64,000 nt of DNA from Silurus meridionalis (GCF_014805685.1 NC_060901.1:20370905-20434904); one strand, 5' to 3'. Shown: positions 1-11,349, counted from the first letter of the stretch. Numbers and translations: made by a program. The notes: a model not told the origin generated them from the sequence alone.

Positions 1-248
1 GCACCTCCACAGGGATCTGAGGTTTTCCTCCCGTCTTGTCATTTCCAGCCCCCAGCCCCGAGCCATCGGGCCCCCAGACGGCCAGCGTGAGAGCCAGGTT
101 TGTCCAGGTGCCAGGGCCATGCAGCAGGGCATGAAGGTCAAGCAGGAGCATCTGAACAGAGCTGGATGTTCCCCTGAAGACAGATCCTGTCAAGATCCTT
201 GCTAGCCCCCTGCCACAGGACCTGACAAACACGTCAAGAGCCTGAGGC
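1..248 (-). CDS. Candidate partial internal coding exon, unidentified protein
   Basis: On the minus strand a reading frame is open from an AG acceptor (intron side 249-250) to the window edge: 82 complete codons plus one base. It enters with one base completing a split codon. The peptide has a compositionally normal, protein-like mix: a Leu-rich stretch LLLDLHALL near residues 34-42, then WTNLALTLAVWGPDG around residues 49-63 and a Gly-rich, polar end. Codon use looks ordinary. No signal peptide or catalytic motif is recognisable and I cannot name the family. The frame also stays open upstream of the acceptor through a Met codon at 278-280, so the 5' boundary could differ. The acceptor has a poor pyrimidine tract. 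No donor is evident, so the exon may continue left of the window. Against it: GC-rich DNA can be open by chance, and the other strand also has an acceptor-like site here. Confidence 0.4.
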
Positions 249-292
249 CTGTGAGATACCTCAGTGGTGCTTCTTATCATTCTGTAGATGTT

Positions 293-358
293 CACCCCCA
301 CCCCCACCCCTCCACCACCACCCCCACCACCCATCTCTCTGTCTCTCGCTCTCTCACT
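293..358. repeat. C-rich CCCCCA/CCA tract followed by CT repeats
   Basis: Plus strand is nearly all C with spaced A from 293 to 332, then TCTC-rich to 358. Reading frames across it are low-complexity Pro/Ser artefacts. Confidence 0.85.
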
Positions 359-450
359 GTCTCATTCTCCCTTGGCATTTTTTTTTCTTACCAATTTCAT
401 TTCTTCTTGTAAATACATGTGTTTATGTTCTGGCTCTCTGAGAATAGAAA

Positions 451-486
451 AGAAAAATAGCAATAACATTTAACTTAATAATGAAA
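451..486 (+). repeat. Dispersed direct repeat, copy 1
   Basis: A 36-bp stretch containing GCAATAACATTTAAC, which recurs with few changes at 825-861. The copies lie about 374 bp apart on either side of the CT tract. Confidence 0.7.
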
Positions 487-576
487 TAAACACTCGCTGC
501 TCAGTGACTGGGAGAGAAACTCCATTCCAAAACATTTCCATGTTTTACATTCTCATCAACACATCATATAATTTAT

Positions 577-580
<4 letters not shown>

Positions 581-628
<48 letters not shown>

Positions 629-657
629 TTCTCTCTCTCATTCTCTCTCTCTCTCTT
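581..657. repeat. (CT)n microsatellite
   Basis: Pure CT from 581 to 625, then interrupted CT to 657. Long polypyrimidine tract; no gene signal. Confidence 0.95.
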
Positions 658-824
658 TCCCCCTCTTGTCCAAGTTTTCTACTGTTTGAAATGATCTTTT
701 AAAGCCTTTTTTTTTGCCTGCCAGTCGTATCCTGCTGTAAAAAAGAAAGAAAGAAAAGAAAAAAACATTGCCTTCCTGCTTAAAGGGAGGAGGGGAAAAA
801 CTCATTTGTGGCTGAAAGTTGACG

Positions 825-861
825 AGAAAAATTGCAATAACATTTAACCTAATAATGACAA
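825..861 (+). repeat. Dispersed direct repeat, copy 2
   Basis: Matches 451-486 with a few substitutions. Sequence before and after the two copies is unrelated. Confidence 0.7.
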
Positions 862-1422
862 AATGGCCTGTAGTTAATGGAGTTGGTGACTGTAGAGGCG
901 GGTTGAGCAAATAAATAGACATCCAGCACCATGAATTGATCTCAGGGGATGTTTAGATGCATATGAATGTCTGCGCATATGTAAGCTCATCTGTAGCTCA
1001 GTGGGAGGCTCTGCGAGAGGGATAAACAGAGGCAGCTCAGATGGAAGTGCAAAGTTGCTTCATTAGAGTTAATCAGAGGAACACAGTCAGAACCCACGGC
1101 GACGCCATGCGCCCGCGGTTTAAGTGGTTAAAGTGGCGAGAGCATGGTTGCTAGGTAACTCAAATAAAAGAATTAAAAAATTCCATGCGTAACCTAGATA
1201 ACGAGGAACCCTTAGCTAGCTAGCGCACAGAAAAGACTCGCAAGATGATAGCAAGACAAAATGACAGCGGGAATTTCAACAGTGTCCTCAGGCGTGTTGG
1301 GAGAAGCAAAACTACAAAAGTGGGTCATTCATATAGAATCGTTTCTGAAATATGATGAAGACGACACAAAGATAAACTACAGAGCAACAAGTTAACCTGA
1401 AAACGCCATCAATAGATAACAA
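862..1422. other. Single-copy stretch, nothing recognised
   Basis: Mixed composition with stops in all frames and no repeat, RNA gene or splice-bounded frame that I can support. Confidence 0.6.
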
Positions 1423-1985
1423 TGGAAACCTATTGACTCAGTTTAATCAATAGACTGAGTTTAATTCATAGACCCAGTTTAACCTATTGACCCAGTTTAA
1501 TCCATAGACCCAGTTTATTTCATAGACCAGGTTTAATCTATAGACCTGCTTTAACCTTTAGACCCAGTTTAAGACACAGCCCTGGGTTATCCCATAGACA
1601 TGGTTTAACATATAGACCTAGTTTAATCCATAGACCCAGTTAAACCTATAGACCCTTTTTAAAGTATAGACCCAGTTTATTCCATAGACCTGGTTTAACA
1701 TATAGACCCAGATCAATTCATGCACTCAGTTTAGACCATAGACCCAGTTTAACATATAAACCGAGTTTAACTTTGGTTTAACTCATAGACTGGGTTTAAC
1801 TCATAGACCCAGTTTATCCCATAGACCTGGTTTAATGTATAACCCATAGACCCCATTTAACTCCGACAAGGTTCAACTCAAACATGGTTTAACTCATAGA
1901 CCCAGATTAGTCCATGGACCTGGTTTTATCCCATAGACCCAGATTAACCCATAGACCCAGATTAACCCATAGACCTGTTTTAAAT
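1423..1985 (+). repeat. 18-bp degenerate minisatellite
   Basis: About 31 head-to-tail units with consensus TAGACCCAGTTTAATCCA. The TAGACC cores fall at 1451, 1469, 1488, 1505, 1523, 1541 and 1559, a period of 17-19 bp. Units have diverged (CCAGG, CTGGT, CCTGC variants). Frames are broken by TAG and TAA inside the unit, so it is not coding. Confidence 0.93.
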
Positions 1986-2601
1986 GATATAAAACATGCT
2001 AATGATATTTACATCCCTCCCCCTTTTGCCAGTTAAACGAATAAACACAGCTTTTCATGTTAATAATAAAAAATTATCCGTCTTCTTGTTACAAAGTACT
2101 GAACCTGGAGACTCCTTCCCCGAGACGTCTGAGGTCAAGAGAACTCACTATCATTTAATATCGATGTAAAATCTTTTCGCACTTAAGAGTGGGTGATATG
2201 CACCGCGCTGATGATGATATCGGGGTAATGTCAGGACCGTCAGAAAGCAGCGGTAAAAAATCCCAGAGTTTCGGGTCAGCGCAGAAGATCCGCTCGATAT
2301 TTATTGACGCCGGAGACGAGAAGATGCACATGAAGCCGTGTGTGATATCTTCACTAGTACGAACGAGCCGTCATTTCAAACTCGCTCAAGGTTGCTAATT
2401 TGATAGATTATCATTCAGGAATCATAATCACTCTGAAATAGATTCTGTGGAGCGTCTCAAACCGGAGGATCATCTCCATACCGCTCAAATCAAATTACAC
2501 TGAAATAACGCTGACCTTCTCAAACGCTGGTTTGAACATGCCGTTTCTCAAATTGGAGAAACTTTTGTTTCCTTTATTGGAAGGTCAAATATTTTCAACC
2601 G
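1986..2601. other. Single-copy stretch without recognisable features
   Basis: A frame at 2189-2398 (69 codons) has no splice context or motif and is not supported as a gene. Confidence 0.55.
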
Positions 2602-2626
2602 CACACACACACACACACACACACAC
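2602..2626. repeat. (CA)n microsatellite
   Basis: Twelve and a half pure CA dinucleotides. Confidence 0.95.
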
Positions 2627-3014
2627 TTATAGAGCAGAAGGGAGAGTAAAACACTTGGCAGTGCCATTTGAAATGCTTTGCGCTTATTAAGAGTTGGCTG
2701 AGTGGGTATGTGGTGAACGAGGTCACTTTGGAGCATTCACTTAGTACAGACGCTATTCAGACACAGCCAGCTAGAACGACCAAGCGCAGTGACACTGTGT
2801 GAATTCATATGTCTGCTTTATCACCAAGTCAACACAAATTTATATGAACACACACACACATACACACAGGTTTCTACACTTAAACAAATGTAAAGGTCTT
2901 GAGCTGGTGAAAGATGTCCAACTATCTCTGATTCCACTATAAAATGCAACACTGCTTACAGATAATCAACGGCGTCATTCATTTATTACTGCATACATAC
3001 AAACAGCAGGTCCT

Positions 3015-3015
<1 letters not shown>

Positions 3016-3059
<44 letters not shown>
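3016..3059. repeat. (GT)n microsatellite
   Basis: 22 uninterrupted GT units. A minor CA tract also lies at 2848-2868. Confidence 0.95.
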
Positions 3060-3062
<3 letters not shown>

Positions 3063-4060
3063 TCCTTGGTGAAATCCATTTCATTCATACGTGGAATGTA
3101 AAGAGATCGTTTCGGCTCATCGAGGATAAATAAGGTAGCAGAGCGAAGTGAGTTTAATGAATCGTTTGAATGTAACTGCTGAGAACGATAGAGAGAAGAG
3201 TGGAGGTGGGGTAATTGGGCAGTGGGGGGGCATGTGGGTGGGCCTGGGTGGTGAAATAAGGAGCTGTCCCACGACTTAAGCTGATTACACTGATGGCGAA
3301 TCAGCTTAAAACAGAAGGAGGACGAGACGAGCCTGGGGTTTGACCTCGGCAGGATCCTCTGCCATCACCATTGTCCTCCAAAGCTCAGAAACCGTGAGGT
3401 GCATGTTTGAGCAAAAGCTCACGGGCTCAAGAAGACTGCTGGAGAACACTCGATCACTTATTAAAAAAAAACGATGAGACTGAGAAGACCGGGGTAAAAA
3501 GAGGAAAGGACAGCAGGATTGGGTGCGCTTAATTATAAAGGTAATAAGACTGCACACGTCTTTGTGGTGTTTTTCGTTCCCATGGAGTTTCCCCCTTTAG
3601 TCTACAGCTTCAATAATAAACCTACATATTATTTACCAGAAGAAAAAGAAAACACAAAAGTTGCTGGGAAACCCATCAATGAATTCCAGTCCCACAAATT
3701 GCCCACAGAAGTCACATAATGTGTACATCACTCTATATATTGTGTTTCTGACTCTATGTATAAGACAGACCTAAATGAAACATTATAAAGACCTCATCAT
3801 GAAGATAATGTCAAAATTGGAACAAAGAATATCCAAAGATTATTCCACACCACCAGGTTTCAGCTTGGAAACAAATTGCAACTGCAGTCAATGCTACAGA
3901 TTATTATCAAGAATTTCATGCCTGAATCACTCGAACCGTAAATACTGTGGAATGTAGAATTATTCAGTGGAGAATGATTAGTGAGATGAACAGCACAGCA
4001 CTACTTCCACAGAATTGAGTTTACAGGCAAAAATGGAAATATGAGGACATCTTTGAACAT
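3060..4060. other. Single-copy stretch, no supported gene
   Basis: Short frames at 3306-3557 (minus), 3519-3719 and 3775-3957 overlap one another, lack splice signals and carry no known motif. Confidence 0.55.
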
Positions 4061-4069
4061 TCCAGCTCT

Positions 4070-4125
4070 GGTGTGCTGAACATGATGCTACCACCACCAT
4101 GTTTCCCATTTCAGTTCCAGTGTAC
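4070..4125 (-). mobile_element. Possible Tc1-like transposase scrap
   Basis: The minus strand reads GKHGGGSIMF, resembling the KxGGGSIMLW stretch that precedes the second catalytic Asp in Tc1 transposases. The similarity covers only about 30 bp and the flanks are not recognisably Tc1, so chance remains possible. Confidence 0.3.
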
Positions 4126-4160
4126 AATGTGGATAAATAATTACGCAAATCTCTGCTGTA

Positions 4161-4207
<47 letters not shown>

Positions 4208-4234
4208 TAGATAGATAAACAGACAGACAGACAA

Positions 4235-4267
<33 letters not shown>

Positions 4268-4268
4268 T
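4161..4268. repeat. (GACA)n/(GATA)n tetranucleotide array
   Basis: AGAC units with interspersed AGAT and AAAT variants over 108 bp. Confidence 0.95.
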
Positions 4269-4390
4269 TAACTATATCTATTTAATTAATGTTTTCAAAG
4301 ATATTTAATTTTATTTAATGAATTTATTAAATCAGTATATTTGATGTTCACAAATGTTAATAACTAACAGCATTAATTAATTTTTTTTTT

Positions 4391-4465
4391 GTTTTACATA
4401 ATTTCTCCCACACTGTACCAAAATTACATACCGAACTGTGAATTTTGTGTACCGTTACACCCCTA
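4391..4465. mobile_element. Possible DNA-transposon end fragment
   Basis: Ends with GTACCGTTACACCCCTAA, a sequence I associate with ends of fish hAT-type non-autonomous elements. Only one end is present, squeezed between two tetranucleotide arrays. Family assignment is from memory and unverified. Confidence 0.35.
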
Positions 4466-4466
<1 letters not shown>

Positions 4467-4498
<32 letters not shown>

Positions 4499-4503
4499 TA
4501 AAC

Positions 4504-4591
<88 letters not shown>

Positions 4592-4592
4592 T
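4467..4592. repeat. (GACA)n then (GATA)n array
   Basis: Begins as GACA units and turns into about 22 pure GATA units. Confidence 0.96.
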
Positions 4593-5403
4593 AGCACACT
4601 GGGGGAAAATATTAACATTTCAGGAAAAAGATTAACAATACAAATAACCAGTCTTCTATTATAATCTATAATATATACTGTACTCTATATGTTGAGCTGT
4701 ACAGATGTTTGAGCTGCTGCATATTATCCTGTACAAATCTTTTTCTGCTGAAGATCCATAATGAATTGTATACGAGGCTCTAAAGCATCTCATAGCACTT
4801 GATGAGTAATTTGTATCAGTGTAGTGAAAAGTTTTAATGAATTTTGCAGTAGACTGGTGTAATTTAATGTTTCGCTCAGCCAACACATCCACCACGTAGC
4901 TAATCATATTGTATCACATCAAAGTGTTCCAGCACTCTGTGAGATCTGCGCTGGTATTTAAGTGCACGGTGTTTAACAGGAACATCCCCGAGCACAGCTC
5001 AAGGACTGCCAGTGCAGATCCAAGCTCCAGTCCTGCTGCTTGGCATCTGATGAAAAGTGGGCCTCGCTTAATTAAAACGCGCACAAGCTGAGCAAGCTTC
5101 ATAATTTATCTATAACCGCGGATTGTAAATAATGATCGCGTTCTAAAGAGACGCGAGTGTGAAATATTCATGCCCGACTGATTTAGTGCTGCTTGTGTCC
5201 TTTTGCCTGAATCCCAATGGCGGAGCGCTAAACTCTATACGAACCCCATGCACTCCTCAGGAGGAGAAATCAGCCGCTAATGAAAACACAAGCCCAGGAT
5301 ATCAAAGCACGACTTAGGTGAAAACTTGGGTTGATTACTTTCCTGTTACATTATACCAAAGTGTGTTCTATTCCTTTTACATCACAAACATTTTAAAAGT
5401 ACG
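4593..5403. other. Single-copy stretch
   Basis: AT-rich. Two frames at 4909-5091 (+) and 4914-5102 (-) overlap on opposite strands and neither shows a motif. Confidence 0.55.
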
Positions 5404-5883
5404 ATTGGGACACCAGCCAGATGTTCTCCAAACAGTTAGAACGAAGTTGGAAGCATGCAATTGTATTTAACGTCTTTGGATCCTTAAGCATGAAATTTAA
5501 CCTTCACTTGAAGGTAACTGGGAGGTTACCTTGAAGAAAACTTGATCTAGGAGACCAAAACATGACACAGAGTGCACAAAGCCAGCTCCGAGAAGATCTG
5601 CTTTCCATGGGTTGTGGAAGTGGATCATCTAGAGAAATCCAACCCTATTGAACACCTTTGGGTTTAATGTGAACACCACCCGAGGCCTCCTCACTTCTTC
5701 CTCACCTACATCAATACCTGAATTTACAAAAGCCATTGTGCTGAACGAGATCTCACAAAATCTATGGAACATCTTCCCAGAAGACTGGAGCTTAAGAGCG
5801 AATCGCCACTAAGCGGAGAATGCGATGTTCAAACAGAAGCGATCTTATGGTCAGGTGTCCACATACTTTTGTCGATGTAATGT
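5404..5883 (+). mobile_element. Non-autonomous Tc1-like element, fullest copy
   Basis: Starts near ATTGGGACACC and ends GTCCACATACTTTTGTCGATG, an inverted-repeat arrangement typical of fish Tc1-like elements. The interior keeps decayed transposase-like text (GTGCACAAAGCC, CCTATTGAACACCTTTGGG, ACATCTTCCCAGAAGA), the last two echoing the NPIEHLW and PRR stretches of Tc1 transposase. Related fragments lie at 21107-21488, 35149-35329, 36073-36135, 47920-48155 and 53838-54296. No open frame survives. Confidence 0.75.
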
Positions 5884-6392
5884 AGTTAAATTGGGATGTG
5901 CAACATCGACATCTCAAACTTTCTATGTTACCTTGTCACACGTTGTAGAAGCTCACAGATTAACGAGAATTCGGTTTGTCCAGTGTTTGCTGATTCACAC
6001 GTGAAATAAGCGTTTTGGCGTGACGTGATTTCGCCTTTTTTTTTACTCTTGAAAGCCTTCGAGAGGATGAAGCAAAGGGGGAAGAAAAAAAACCATCCAA
6101 CCATCAGATTTTCGTGTGGTCTGTGCTGCACACTTCCTCGCTGCCTTCGAGGCAAGTTCGCTTAAGGTTAAGGCGAAGGAGAAAAGCAGAACGAAAGACG
6201 CACTTGGCAGCCAATTTGCACGTCACTTCCAGCAGGTGAGCTTTTTCTACAGTTTCTTTGTTGGTACTGTGATTTCACGTCACCGTGTGACTGCGTAATT
6301 GTGCAGCTTTAAAGTGTCAGCATTGAGCAATTCAAGGATTGTGCATGATTATGAGTGTGAGTGGATCTTTGTGTGATTGCAGAAGTGTAACA
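5884..6392. other. Single-copy stretch
   Basis: Short frames on both strands (5928-6155 minus, 6116-6298 plus) share no motif with known proteins. A GT tract with a G9 run follows at 6393-6417 and an A-rich tract at 6490-6514. Confidence 0.5.
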
Positions 6393-6514
6393 GTGTGTGT
6401 GTGTGTGTTGGGGGGGGTCTCTATGGGAGGCGAAAGCTCGAGGTGCTTGTTTGTTAGTGTAAAGCATCTGTTCTGGATATCAGAGGGGGTAAAAAAAAAG
6501 AAAAAAAAAAAAGA
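6393..6514. repeat. Short (GT)n, G-run and A-rich tracts
   Basis: GT at 6393-6409, G run at 6409-6417 and interrupted poly-A at 6490-6514. Confidence 0.8.
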
Positions 6515-6689
6515 AAACAAAGCCTCTGGCACAGAACTCTTTCTCAAACATACACCAATCATGGAGCCGAGGAGGAGCGAGAGACAGAGACGAAAAAAGA
6601 AAGAAAGAATGTGAGAATGCGAGTGTGGCGCTGCGATTACGAGAGTTATTTACAATCATTGAGTTTTCTAACGATAAGTCTTTTTTTCC

Positions 6690-7075
6690 CCAACAGGATT
6701 TACTACACTGTACGATCAGACTACAGTCTACTGTACTACACCAAACAACACATTCATACTACATCCTAGTACACTATACTGTACATTACAATACACCAAT
6801 CAGGATCATAAGGACGTTATAACATTATGATTGGTGAAATGAGGAACACTGATGATCTTCATCATGGCACATTATTTATTAGACATGAACATTTTGTCCT
6901 CAAAGTTGATGAACCTGCAGCTTCTATGCTCTTTACATACTACACTAAACCCTACCATAGTATACTCCATTCCTACCATACATAATCACCATACCATATA
7001 ATACTACAATATCACACCTATACAAAGAATTACGACAGCATATAATCCTGCATCATATACATACTGTCAAGTTAG
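6690..7075. repeat. TAC-rich low-complexity region
   Basis: Irregular TACTAC/TACACT/CCATAC words at 6695-6790 and 6935-7075. The Tc1-end fragment at 6792-6925 interrupts it. Confidence 0.6.
6792..6925 (+). mobile_element. 5' end fragment of a Tc1-like element
   Basis: Begins TACACCAATCAGGATCAT, continues ATAACATTATGA and GGAACACTGATGATC, and ends with GAACATTTTGTCCTCAAAG. This order matches the terminal repeat and leader of an abundant fish Tc1-like family as I know it. The transposase itself is absent. The opposite end of the same family lies at 22423-22519. Confidence 0.65.
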
Positions 7076-8790
7076 TAATATATATTTACTCGTCTTTGGT
7101 TATGAATTATGAGGAAATAAATAGACGTTATGTCACTGCGAGTGTAAAAATCTCAGATCGTTTACGTTTCACACCAGATGCCGCTGATCCGCAGTCATTT
7201 TGCAGCTTTCTGCTCAGCTTTCATCGCTCAGATCGTTTAATTCTTATGTTATCCACACATTTCCTTCACACAGCGTGCCGGCATTTCCAAAGCTCGAAGA
7301 GCGGCGCTCTGCTCAAAAGTCAGAGACGAATCCGATTCGATGATTCACGAGAAATCTACGAATATGAGTTATGTCAACTTTTAGCTGTTCAGGTCACGTG
7401 TGAGACGCGATCAAGGCTAAATAATATCCGCTAACATCTGACTCGTCAAACAAGCTGCCAACTGCTTTTTTTTTTTGGTTGTTTTTTTTCTTGGACCGAG
7501 ACGTTTTAGTGAAAATGAGACCTATTGATTTGCTGTCAGATCATTTAGCCACGAGACTATTCATTCTCATCCAACAAAATAATGAGCTCGTTTTTAGCGA
7601 CACACTTTCACTTGTGGGATTGCAACCAGGAAAAAAAAAAAAACAACCTGAAATCTGGGAAAACACAGATGAAATATGGCAGAATGGTGAAGTGTAGCGT
7701 CTGAGGCCATGGAGAAGTGGTGATTATGGGCTCATAAGAGGTATTTTTAATCACCTTAGCTGTGTGAAAACGAGCCAGAGACTCCATCTGCTCGGTTTCT
7801 CTTCAGTGGCCTTGATGAAGGCAGAAAGCTGAGCCAGGATTAGACGGAAACATTCCTCTCTGTCACCTTATTACTTTTCATATTCAACACTCCTGTTTTA
7901 CTTTTCTTGAACAACACAGACGACGAGATTATCAGATTTAAACCACTCGACCCCCGACCCCTTATTAGCACCCTATTTGTCTTGGCTAGTTCTGGAAGAA
8001 CGTTTCCATTTATCTTTAATAAATCAAATTGCTGGCGTTAACGAGCGAAGATTGACTTCCGACGTTAGTCTTTTCACCATGGAGCACTCACTCCCTCACT
8101 CCTTTATTTTTATGAGTCTCTGAATTACCGTGTATCATCATCCATTACTGATAGGTGAATGATATATATTTGTGCTCAATCATTGCCTTGATGTTTTTCT
8201 CATTAGGAATATCGCAGATTCTCAATTCTGATTGGTTTATGGTAGATGTTTGCCGTAATTGAAGGATACTAAAAATCGTTCTTACAATATTATTTATTTT
8301 GCTTTTCCGTTTGAACTGACACACAACAAGGAATTACATCCATAAGTCTGTAGGCAATTGTTTCCCCACAGAAAATGTATCTAAAATGTGATATTCAGAA
8401 CAAAGCGGAGTGTTAAAGCACAAACCTAGTGGTCACGAGAAACCCTGAAGATGTCATCTCATGGCTCACACTTAACACTTACACACACTCCATTTTTCCT
8501 CAGCATGGGTTCAGGTATGTACACGGTTGCCACAACAGCTTTAACCCAGTTGCCATGTTTAGATATAACCGACGCTGGTGCTACCCTTCACCTGATCTTT
8601 GAACCCTCGTCTATACTTCGCCCGAGTGAAACTGGACCTGTATGCCAAATTATTCTTAGAAGGACCCCTGGAGAGTCTGACTTTCTGCCCTCTTGCAACG
8701 TCTAGAGCAATCTGTAGAGCAGCGTTCATTACAGAATGGTACATTCCACCAGAGAGGTCCATAAACACACAACACACAAACGCTTTTACA

Positions 8791-8793
<3 letters not shown>
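7076..8793. other. Single-copy stretch, partly regulatory-looking
   Basis: A 112-codon frame at 7096-7434 (+) is the longest non-repetitive frame here. It lacks an identifiable domain or convincing splice sites, so I do not call it a gene. Poly-T and poly-A runs occur near 7465-7490 and 7630-7643. Text around 7725-7860 is well mixed and could be a conserved non-coding element. Confidence 0.45.

Positions 8794-8828
<35 letters not shown>
8794..8828. repeat. (CA)n microsatellite
   Basis: 17 CA units, pure. Confidence 0.95.
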
Positions 8829-8830
<2 letters not shown>

Positions 8831-8950
8831 CTAACTAGAACACATGCCTCCAAACTTTCTGTGAGGGACCTGAGGAGACTCTACAACTATAAATTCATTT
8901 AGGTCTCAATAGAAGAAAAAAAACACATTTATCATAAAAAGAAATATAAA

Positions 8951-8960
8951 CACACACACA

Positions 8961-9001
<41 letters not shown>
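8951..9001. repeat. (CA)n microsatellite, one interruption
   Basis: CA repeat broken once by TACA near 8967. Confidence 0.95.
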
Positions 9002-9002
<1 letters not shown>

Positions 9003-10479
9003 GAGAATGTGCTGAAGGTCTCAGGCTATACGTGAGCAGTACATTGGATGTCACATACTGTAGCTGGAATATACAACACATGGTGTGTTTTTTATATAGA
9101 GTCTGGAAGAATTTTCTTTATTATGATCTATTTTATTACGCCTCAAAACGAAAAACAGAATCTATGCTAATGAGCCAGATGTCCACTTGAGCGAAAGAGC
9201 ACTTCATGTCATGATTGAAAATCTGCACGATTTCCAAAAAAGAAATCTCTTTTTTTTTCTGTGTAAACAAATCCCCTGCTTGCTTTAACCCTTTCAGCTG
9301 AAAAAAAAACCCAAACATGAATAAAGTATTTTAATTGGAAAAAATCTGTCTACGTTTTAAATAAAAAAAATACGAACAACAAACAAACTAATTACACAAA
9401 AACGCTAAAGATATATATACTCAGCAAATATAGCAGGCTAGTCAGCGAATTAAATGCTAGCTCCAGTTGTTAGCATTCATTACCAGGTCAAGACAAGTTT
9501 CAAATAAATGTATGGTGGATCCATAACCTTCTGATCAGAAGTAAGCAATAAAGTAATATCATAGAAATAACCAGAAGTCCTTCAACAATCAGAAGCAACC
9601 TAGCCAAGCTAGCGAATTAGCTAGTAAGCTAGCTTTCATCCAGCAGGTAAATACAAGCAGGAGAATCTGTGATTCATTTGCATTCTAACATCATTAAAAA
9701 AAGCAAAAATATCCATCCACATCAACAGATCCTCAACCTCTCATTATTTTTCCATGTTCCTGGAGCCAGAGACTCGACATCATTTACACCTTTACTGTCA
9801 GGTTCTCACTTTTCATATTTTAAATATTATTGTGATGATCCTTTATAAGACTCAATGATCTCACAGGTCTTTCAAACAGGTTTCCAAATGACTGTAAAGA
9901 GCTGCCTGAGAGCTAGATTTCCACTTCTCATATCACAACCAGTCATTTATGAGGAGTTTATACGTTCAGAAAGAACATTTATAAGTTATTTTTATTATTT
10001 CAGATTTGAACTGACGCTATTTTAACGTTTAACGTTGGGCGGAAGAAAATGAGGTTCATGCTAGTTAACCCTATTTCTGTGTATTTAAAGTGAAATCTAC
10101 CCAATCCTTCGCCATGACCCGGTGTGAGGCACAAGGTCAAACACTGCATATTGTAATGAGCGGATTTCCATACTAATGGAGGAACCGAGTTGGGGCCGTT
10201 TAGGTTTTTATTACTGCGCCTTTGTGTCAATATTTGTGTCTGTGATCTTCTGCTTTTCTGCAGCTGTCAGACCATGACGTCTTAATCAGTGTTAGAGAGG
10301 ACGCCTCTGTGTTTGGTCATTTTTCTGGACTTTTACATCTTGAAAGGGATCTGCGTCTACATTAGATCACCACCTCGTTTCCTGATGTTATCGAGTGAGA
10401 ATTATTCAGCTGCAGCTGTCTCTAGGGAGGAGAATTGCCTCGACAGCTTTTGCTTACGAATACGGTGTGTTTTCCCTCC

Positions 10480-10482
<3 letters not shown>
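9002..10482. other. Single-copy stretch with GCTAGC-rich patches
   Basis: AT-rich. At 9430-9470 and 9600-9640 the words AGCTAG and GCTAGC recur several times. No supported gene; frames at 9136-9318, 10000-10230 and 10289-10549 show no motif, and the last runs into the CA tract. Confidence 0.5.

Positions 10483-10541
<59 letters not shown>
10483..10541. repeat. (AC)n microsatellite
   Basis: About 29 pure units; first of four alternating-orientation tracts. Confidence 0.97.
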
Positions 10542-10543
<2 letters not shown>

Positions 10544-10610
10544 GTATAAATATGGGCAGTTTATACAGGTTGTACAGAATAGTGCACTTTTGTGAAGGAC
10601 TCACAACAAG

Positions 10611-10613
<3 letters not shown>

Positions 10614-10647
<34 letters not shown>
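10614..10647. repeat. (GT)n microsatellite
   Basis: 17 units, opposite orientation to the tracts on each side. Confidence 0.96.
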
Positions 10648-10649
<2 letters not shown>

Positions 10650-10768
10650 TCTGGATTGCTCCACAACCTTTTTCAGAAAGCCAGGACATGGCTTAAAAAA
10701 TTGTACCTAAAAATACACACCAGCAGGATGAGGAACCCCTTACGGAACTGTTCCTCTGGCTCACTGAG

Positions 10769-10769
<1 letters not shown>

Positions 10770-10825
<56 letters not shown>
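10770..10825. repeat. (CA)n microsatellite
   Basis: Pure to 10818, then CGCACACA. Confidence 0.96.
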
Positions 10826-10856
10826 AACCAGATCTCCAGCAGGACTCCAGCCTAAT

Positions 10857-10858
<2 letters not shown>

Positions 10859-10897
<39 letters not shown>
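10859..10897. repeat. (GT)n microsatellite
   Basis: About 19 units, pairing-competent with the CA tract 40 bp upstream. Confidence 0.96.
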
Positions 10898-10898
<1 letters not shown>

Positions 10899-10925
10899 TG
10901 TGAGTTCAGCTATCAGGCAACAGTT

Positions 10926-11081
10926 GGGAGGAGGAGGAGGAGGATAAGGATGAGGAGGAGGAGGACAATGAGAAGGATGATGATGAGGAGGAGGAGGAGG
11001 AGGATTAGGAGGGGGAGGATGAGGATGAAGAGGGGGAGGATGACAAGGAGGAGGAGGATGAAGAGGGGGAGGATGAGGAGG
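10926..11081 (+). repeat. GGA-rich polypurine tract
   Basis: 156 bp of GAGGAGGAT-type units, almost entirely purine on the plus strand. The Arg/Met-rich frame at 10614-11087 is only this tract plus dinucleotide repeats read in one frame. Confidence 0.93.
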
Positions 11082-11318
11082 CTGTGAGTGAACGACTGTG
11101 CAGTGTTCCAGGGGATTAGTGATATGAGGGAAACACTCGAGTGGAAGGGAGATTAGACACCGAGAAGCTGAATCAGAGCCGGGACTGGGATCAGATTCAG
11201 TTTCTCAGTGTGTCTGCTGTTAAAGGAGAACTCCACCATCCTTCCACCTACACCTCCTGTGGGATACTCTGATGTTCTCCAACAAAATAAGTAAATAAAT
11301 AAATAACCCAATAAACAT

Positions 11319-11346
<28 letters not shown>
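11319..11346. repeat. (TA)n microsatellite
   Basis: TA repeat directly abutting the Tc1-like element, which targets TA dinucleotides. Confidence 0.93.

Positions 11347-11349
<3 letters not shown>

Noticed and set aside
49..206. Plus-strand exon starting after CATTTCCAG
   Set aside because: There is a good acceptor-like pyrimidine tract and about 50 open codons to a TAG, but the peptide is Pro/Gln-rich without motif and the opposite strand reads more like protein across the same bases.
1423..1985. CRISPR-like array
   Set aside because: Units are contiguous with no spacers, diverged from each other, and the host is a vertebrate; it is an ordinary minisatellite.
10614..11087. 157-codon Arg/Met-rich frame
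   Set aside because: Made entirely of TG, CA and GGA simple repeats read in one phase.
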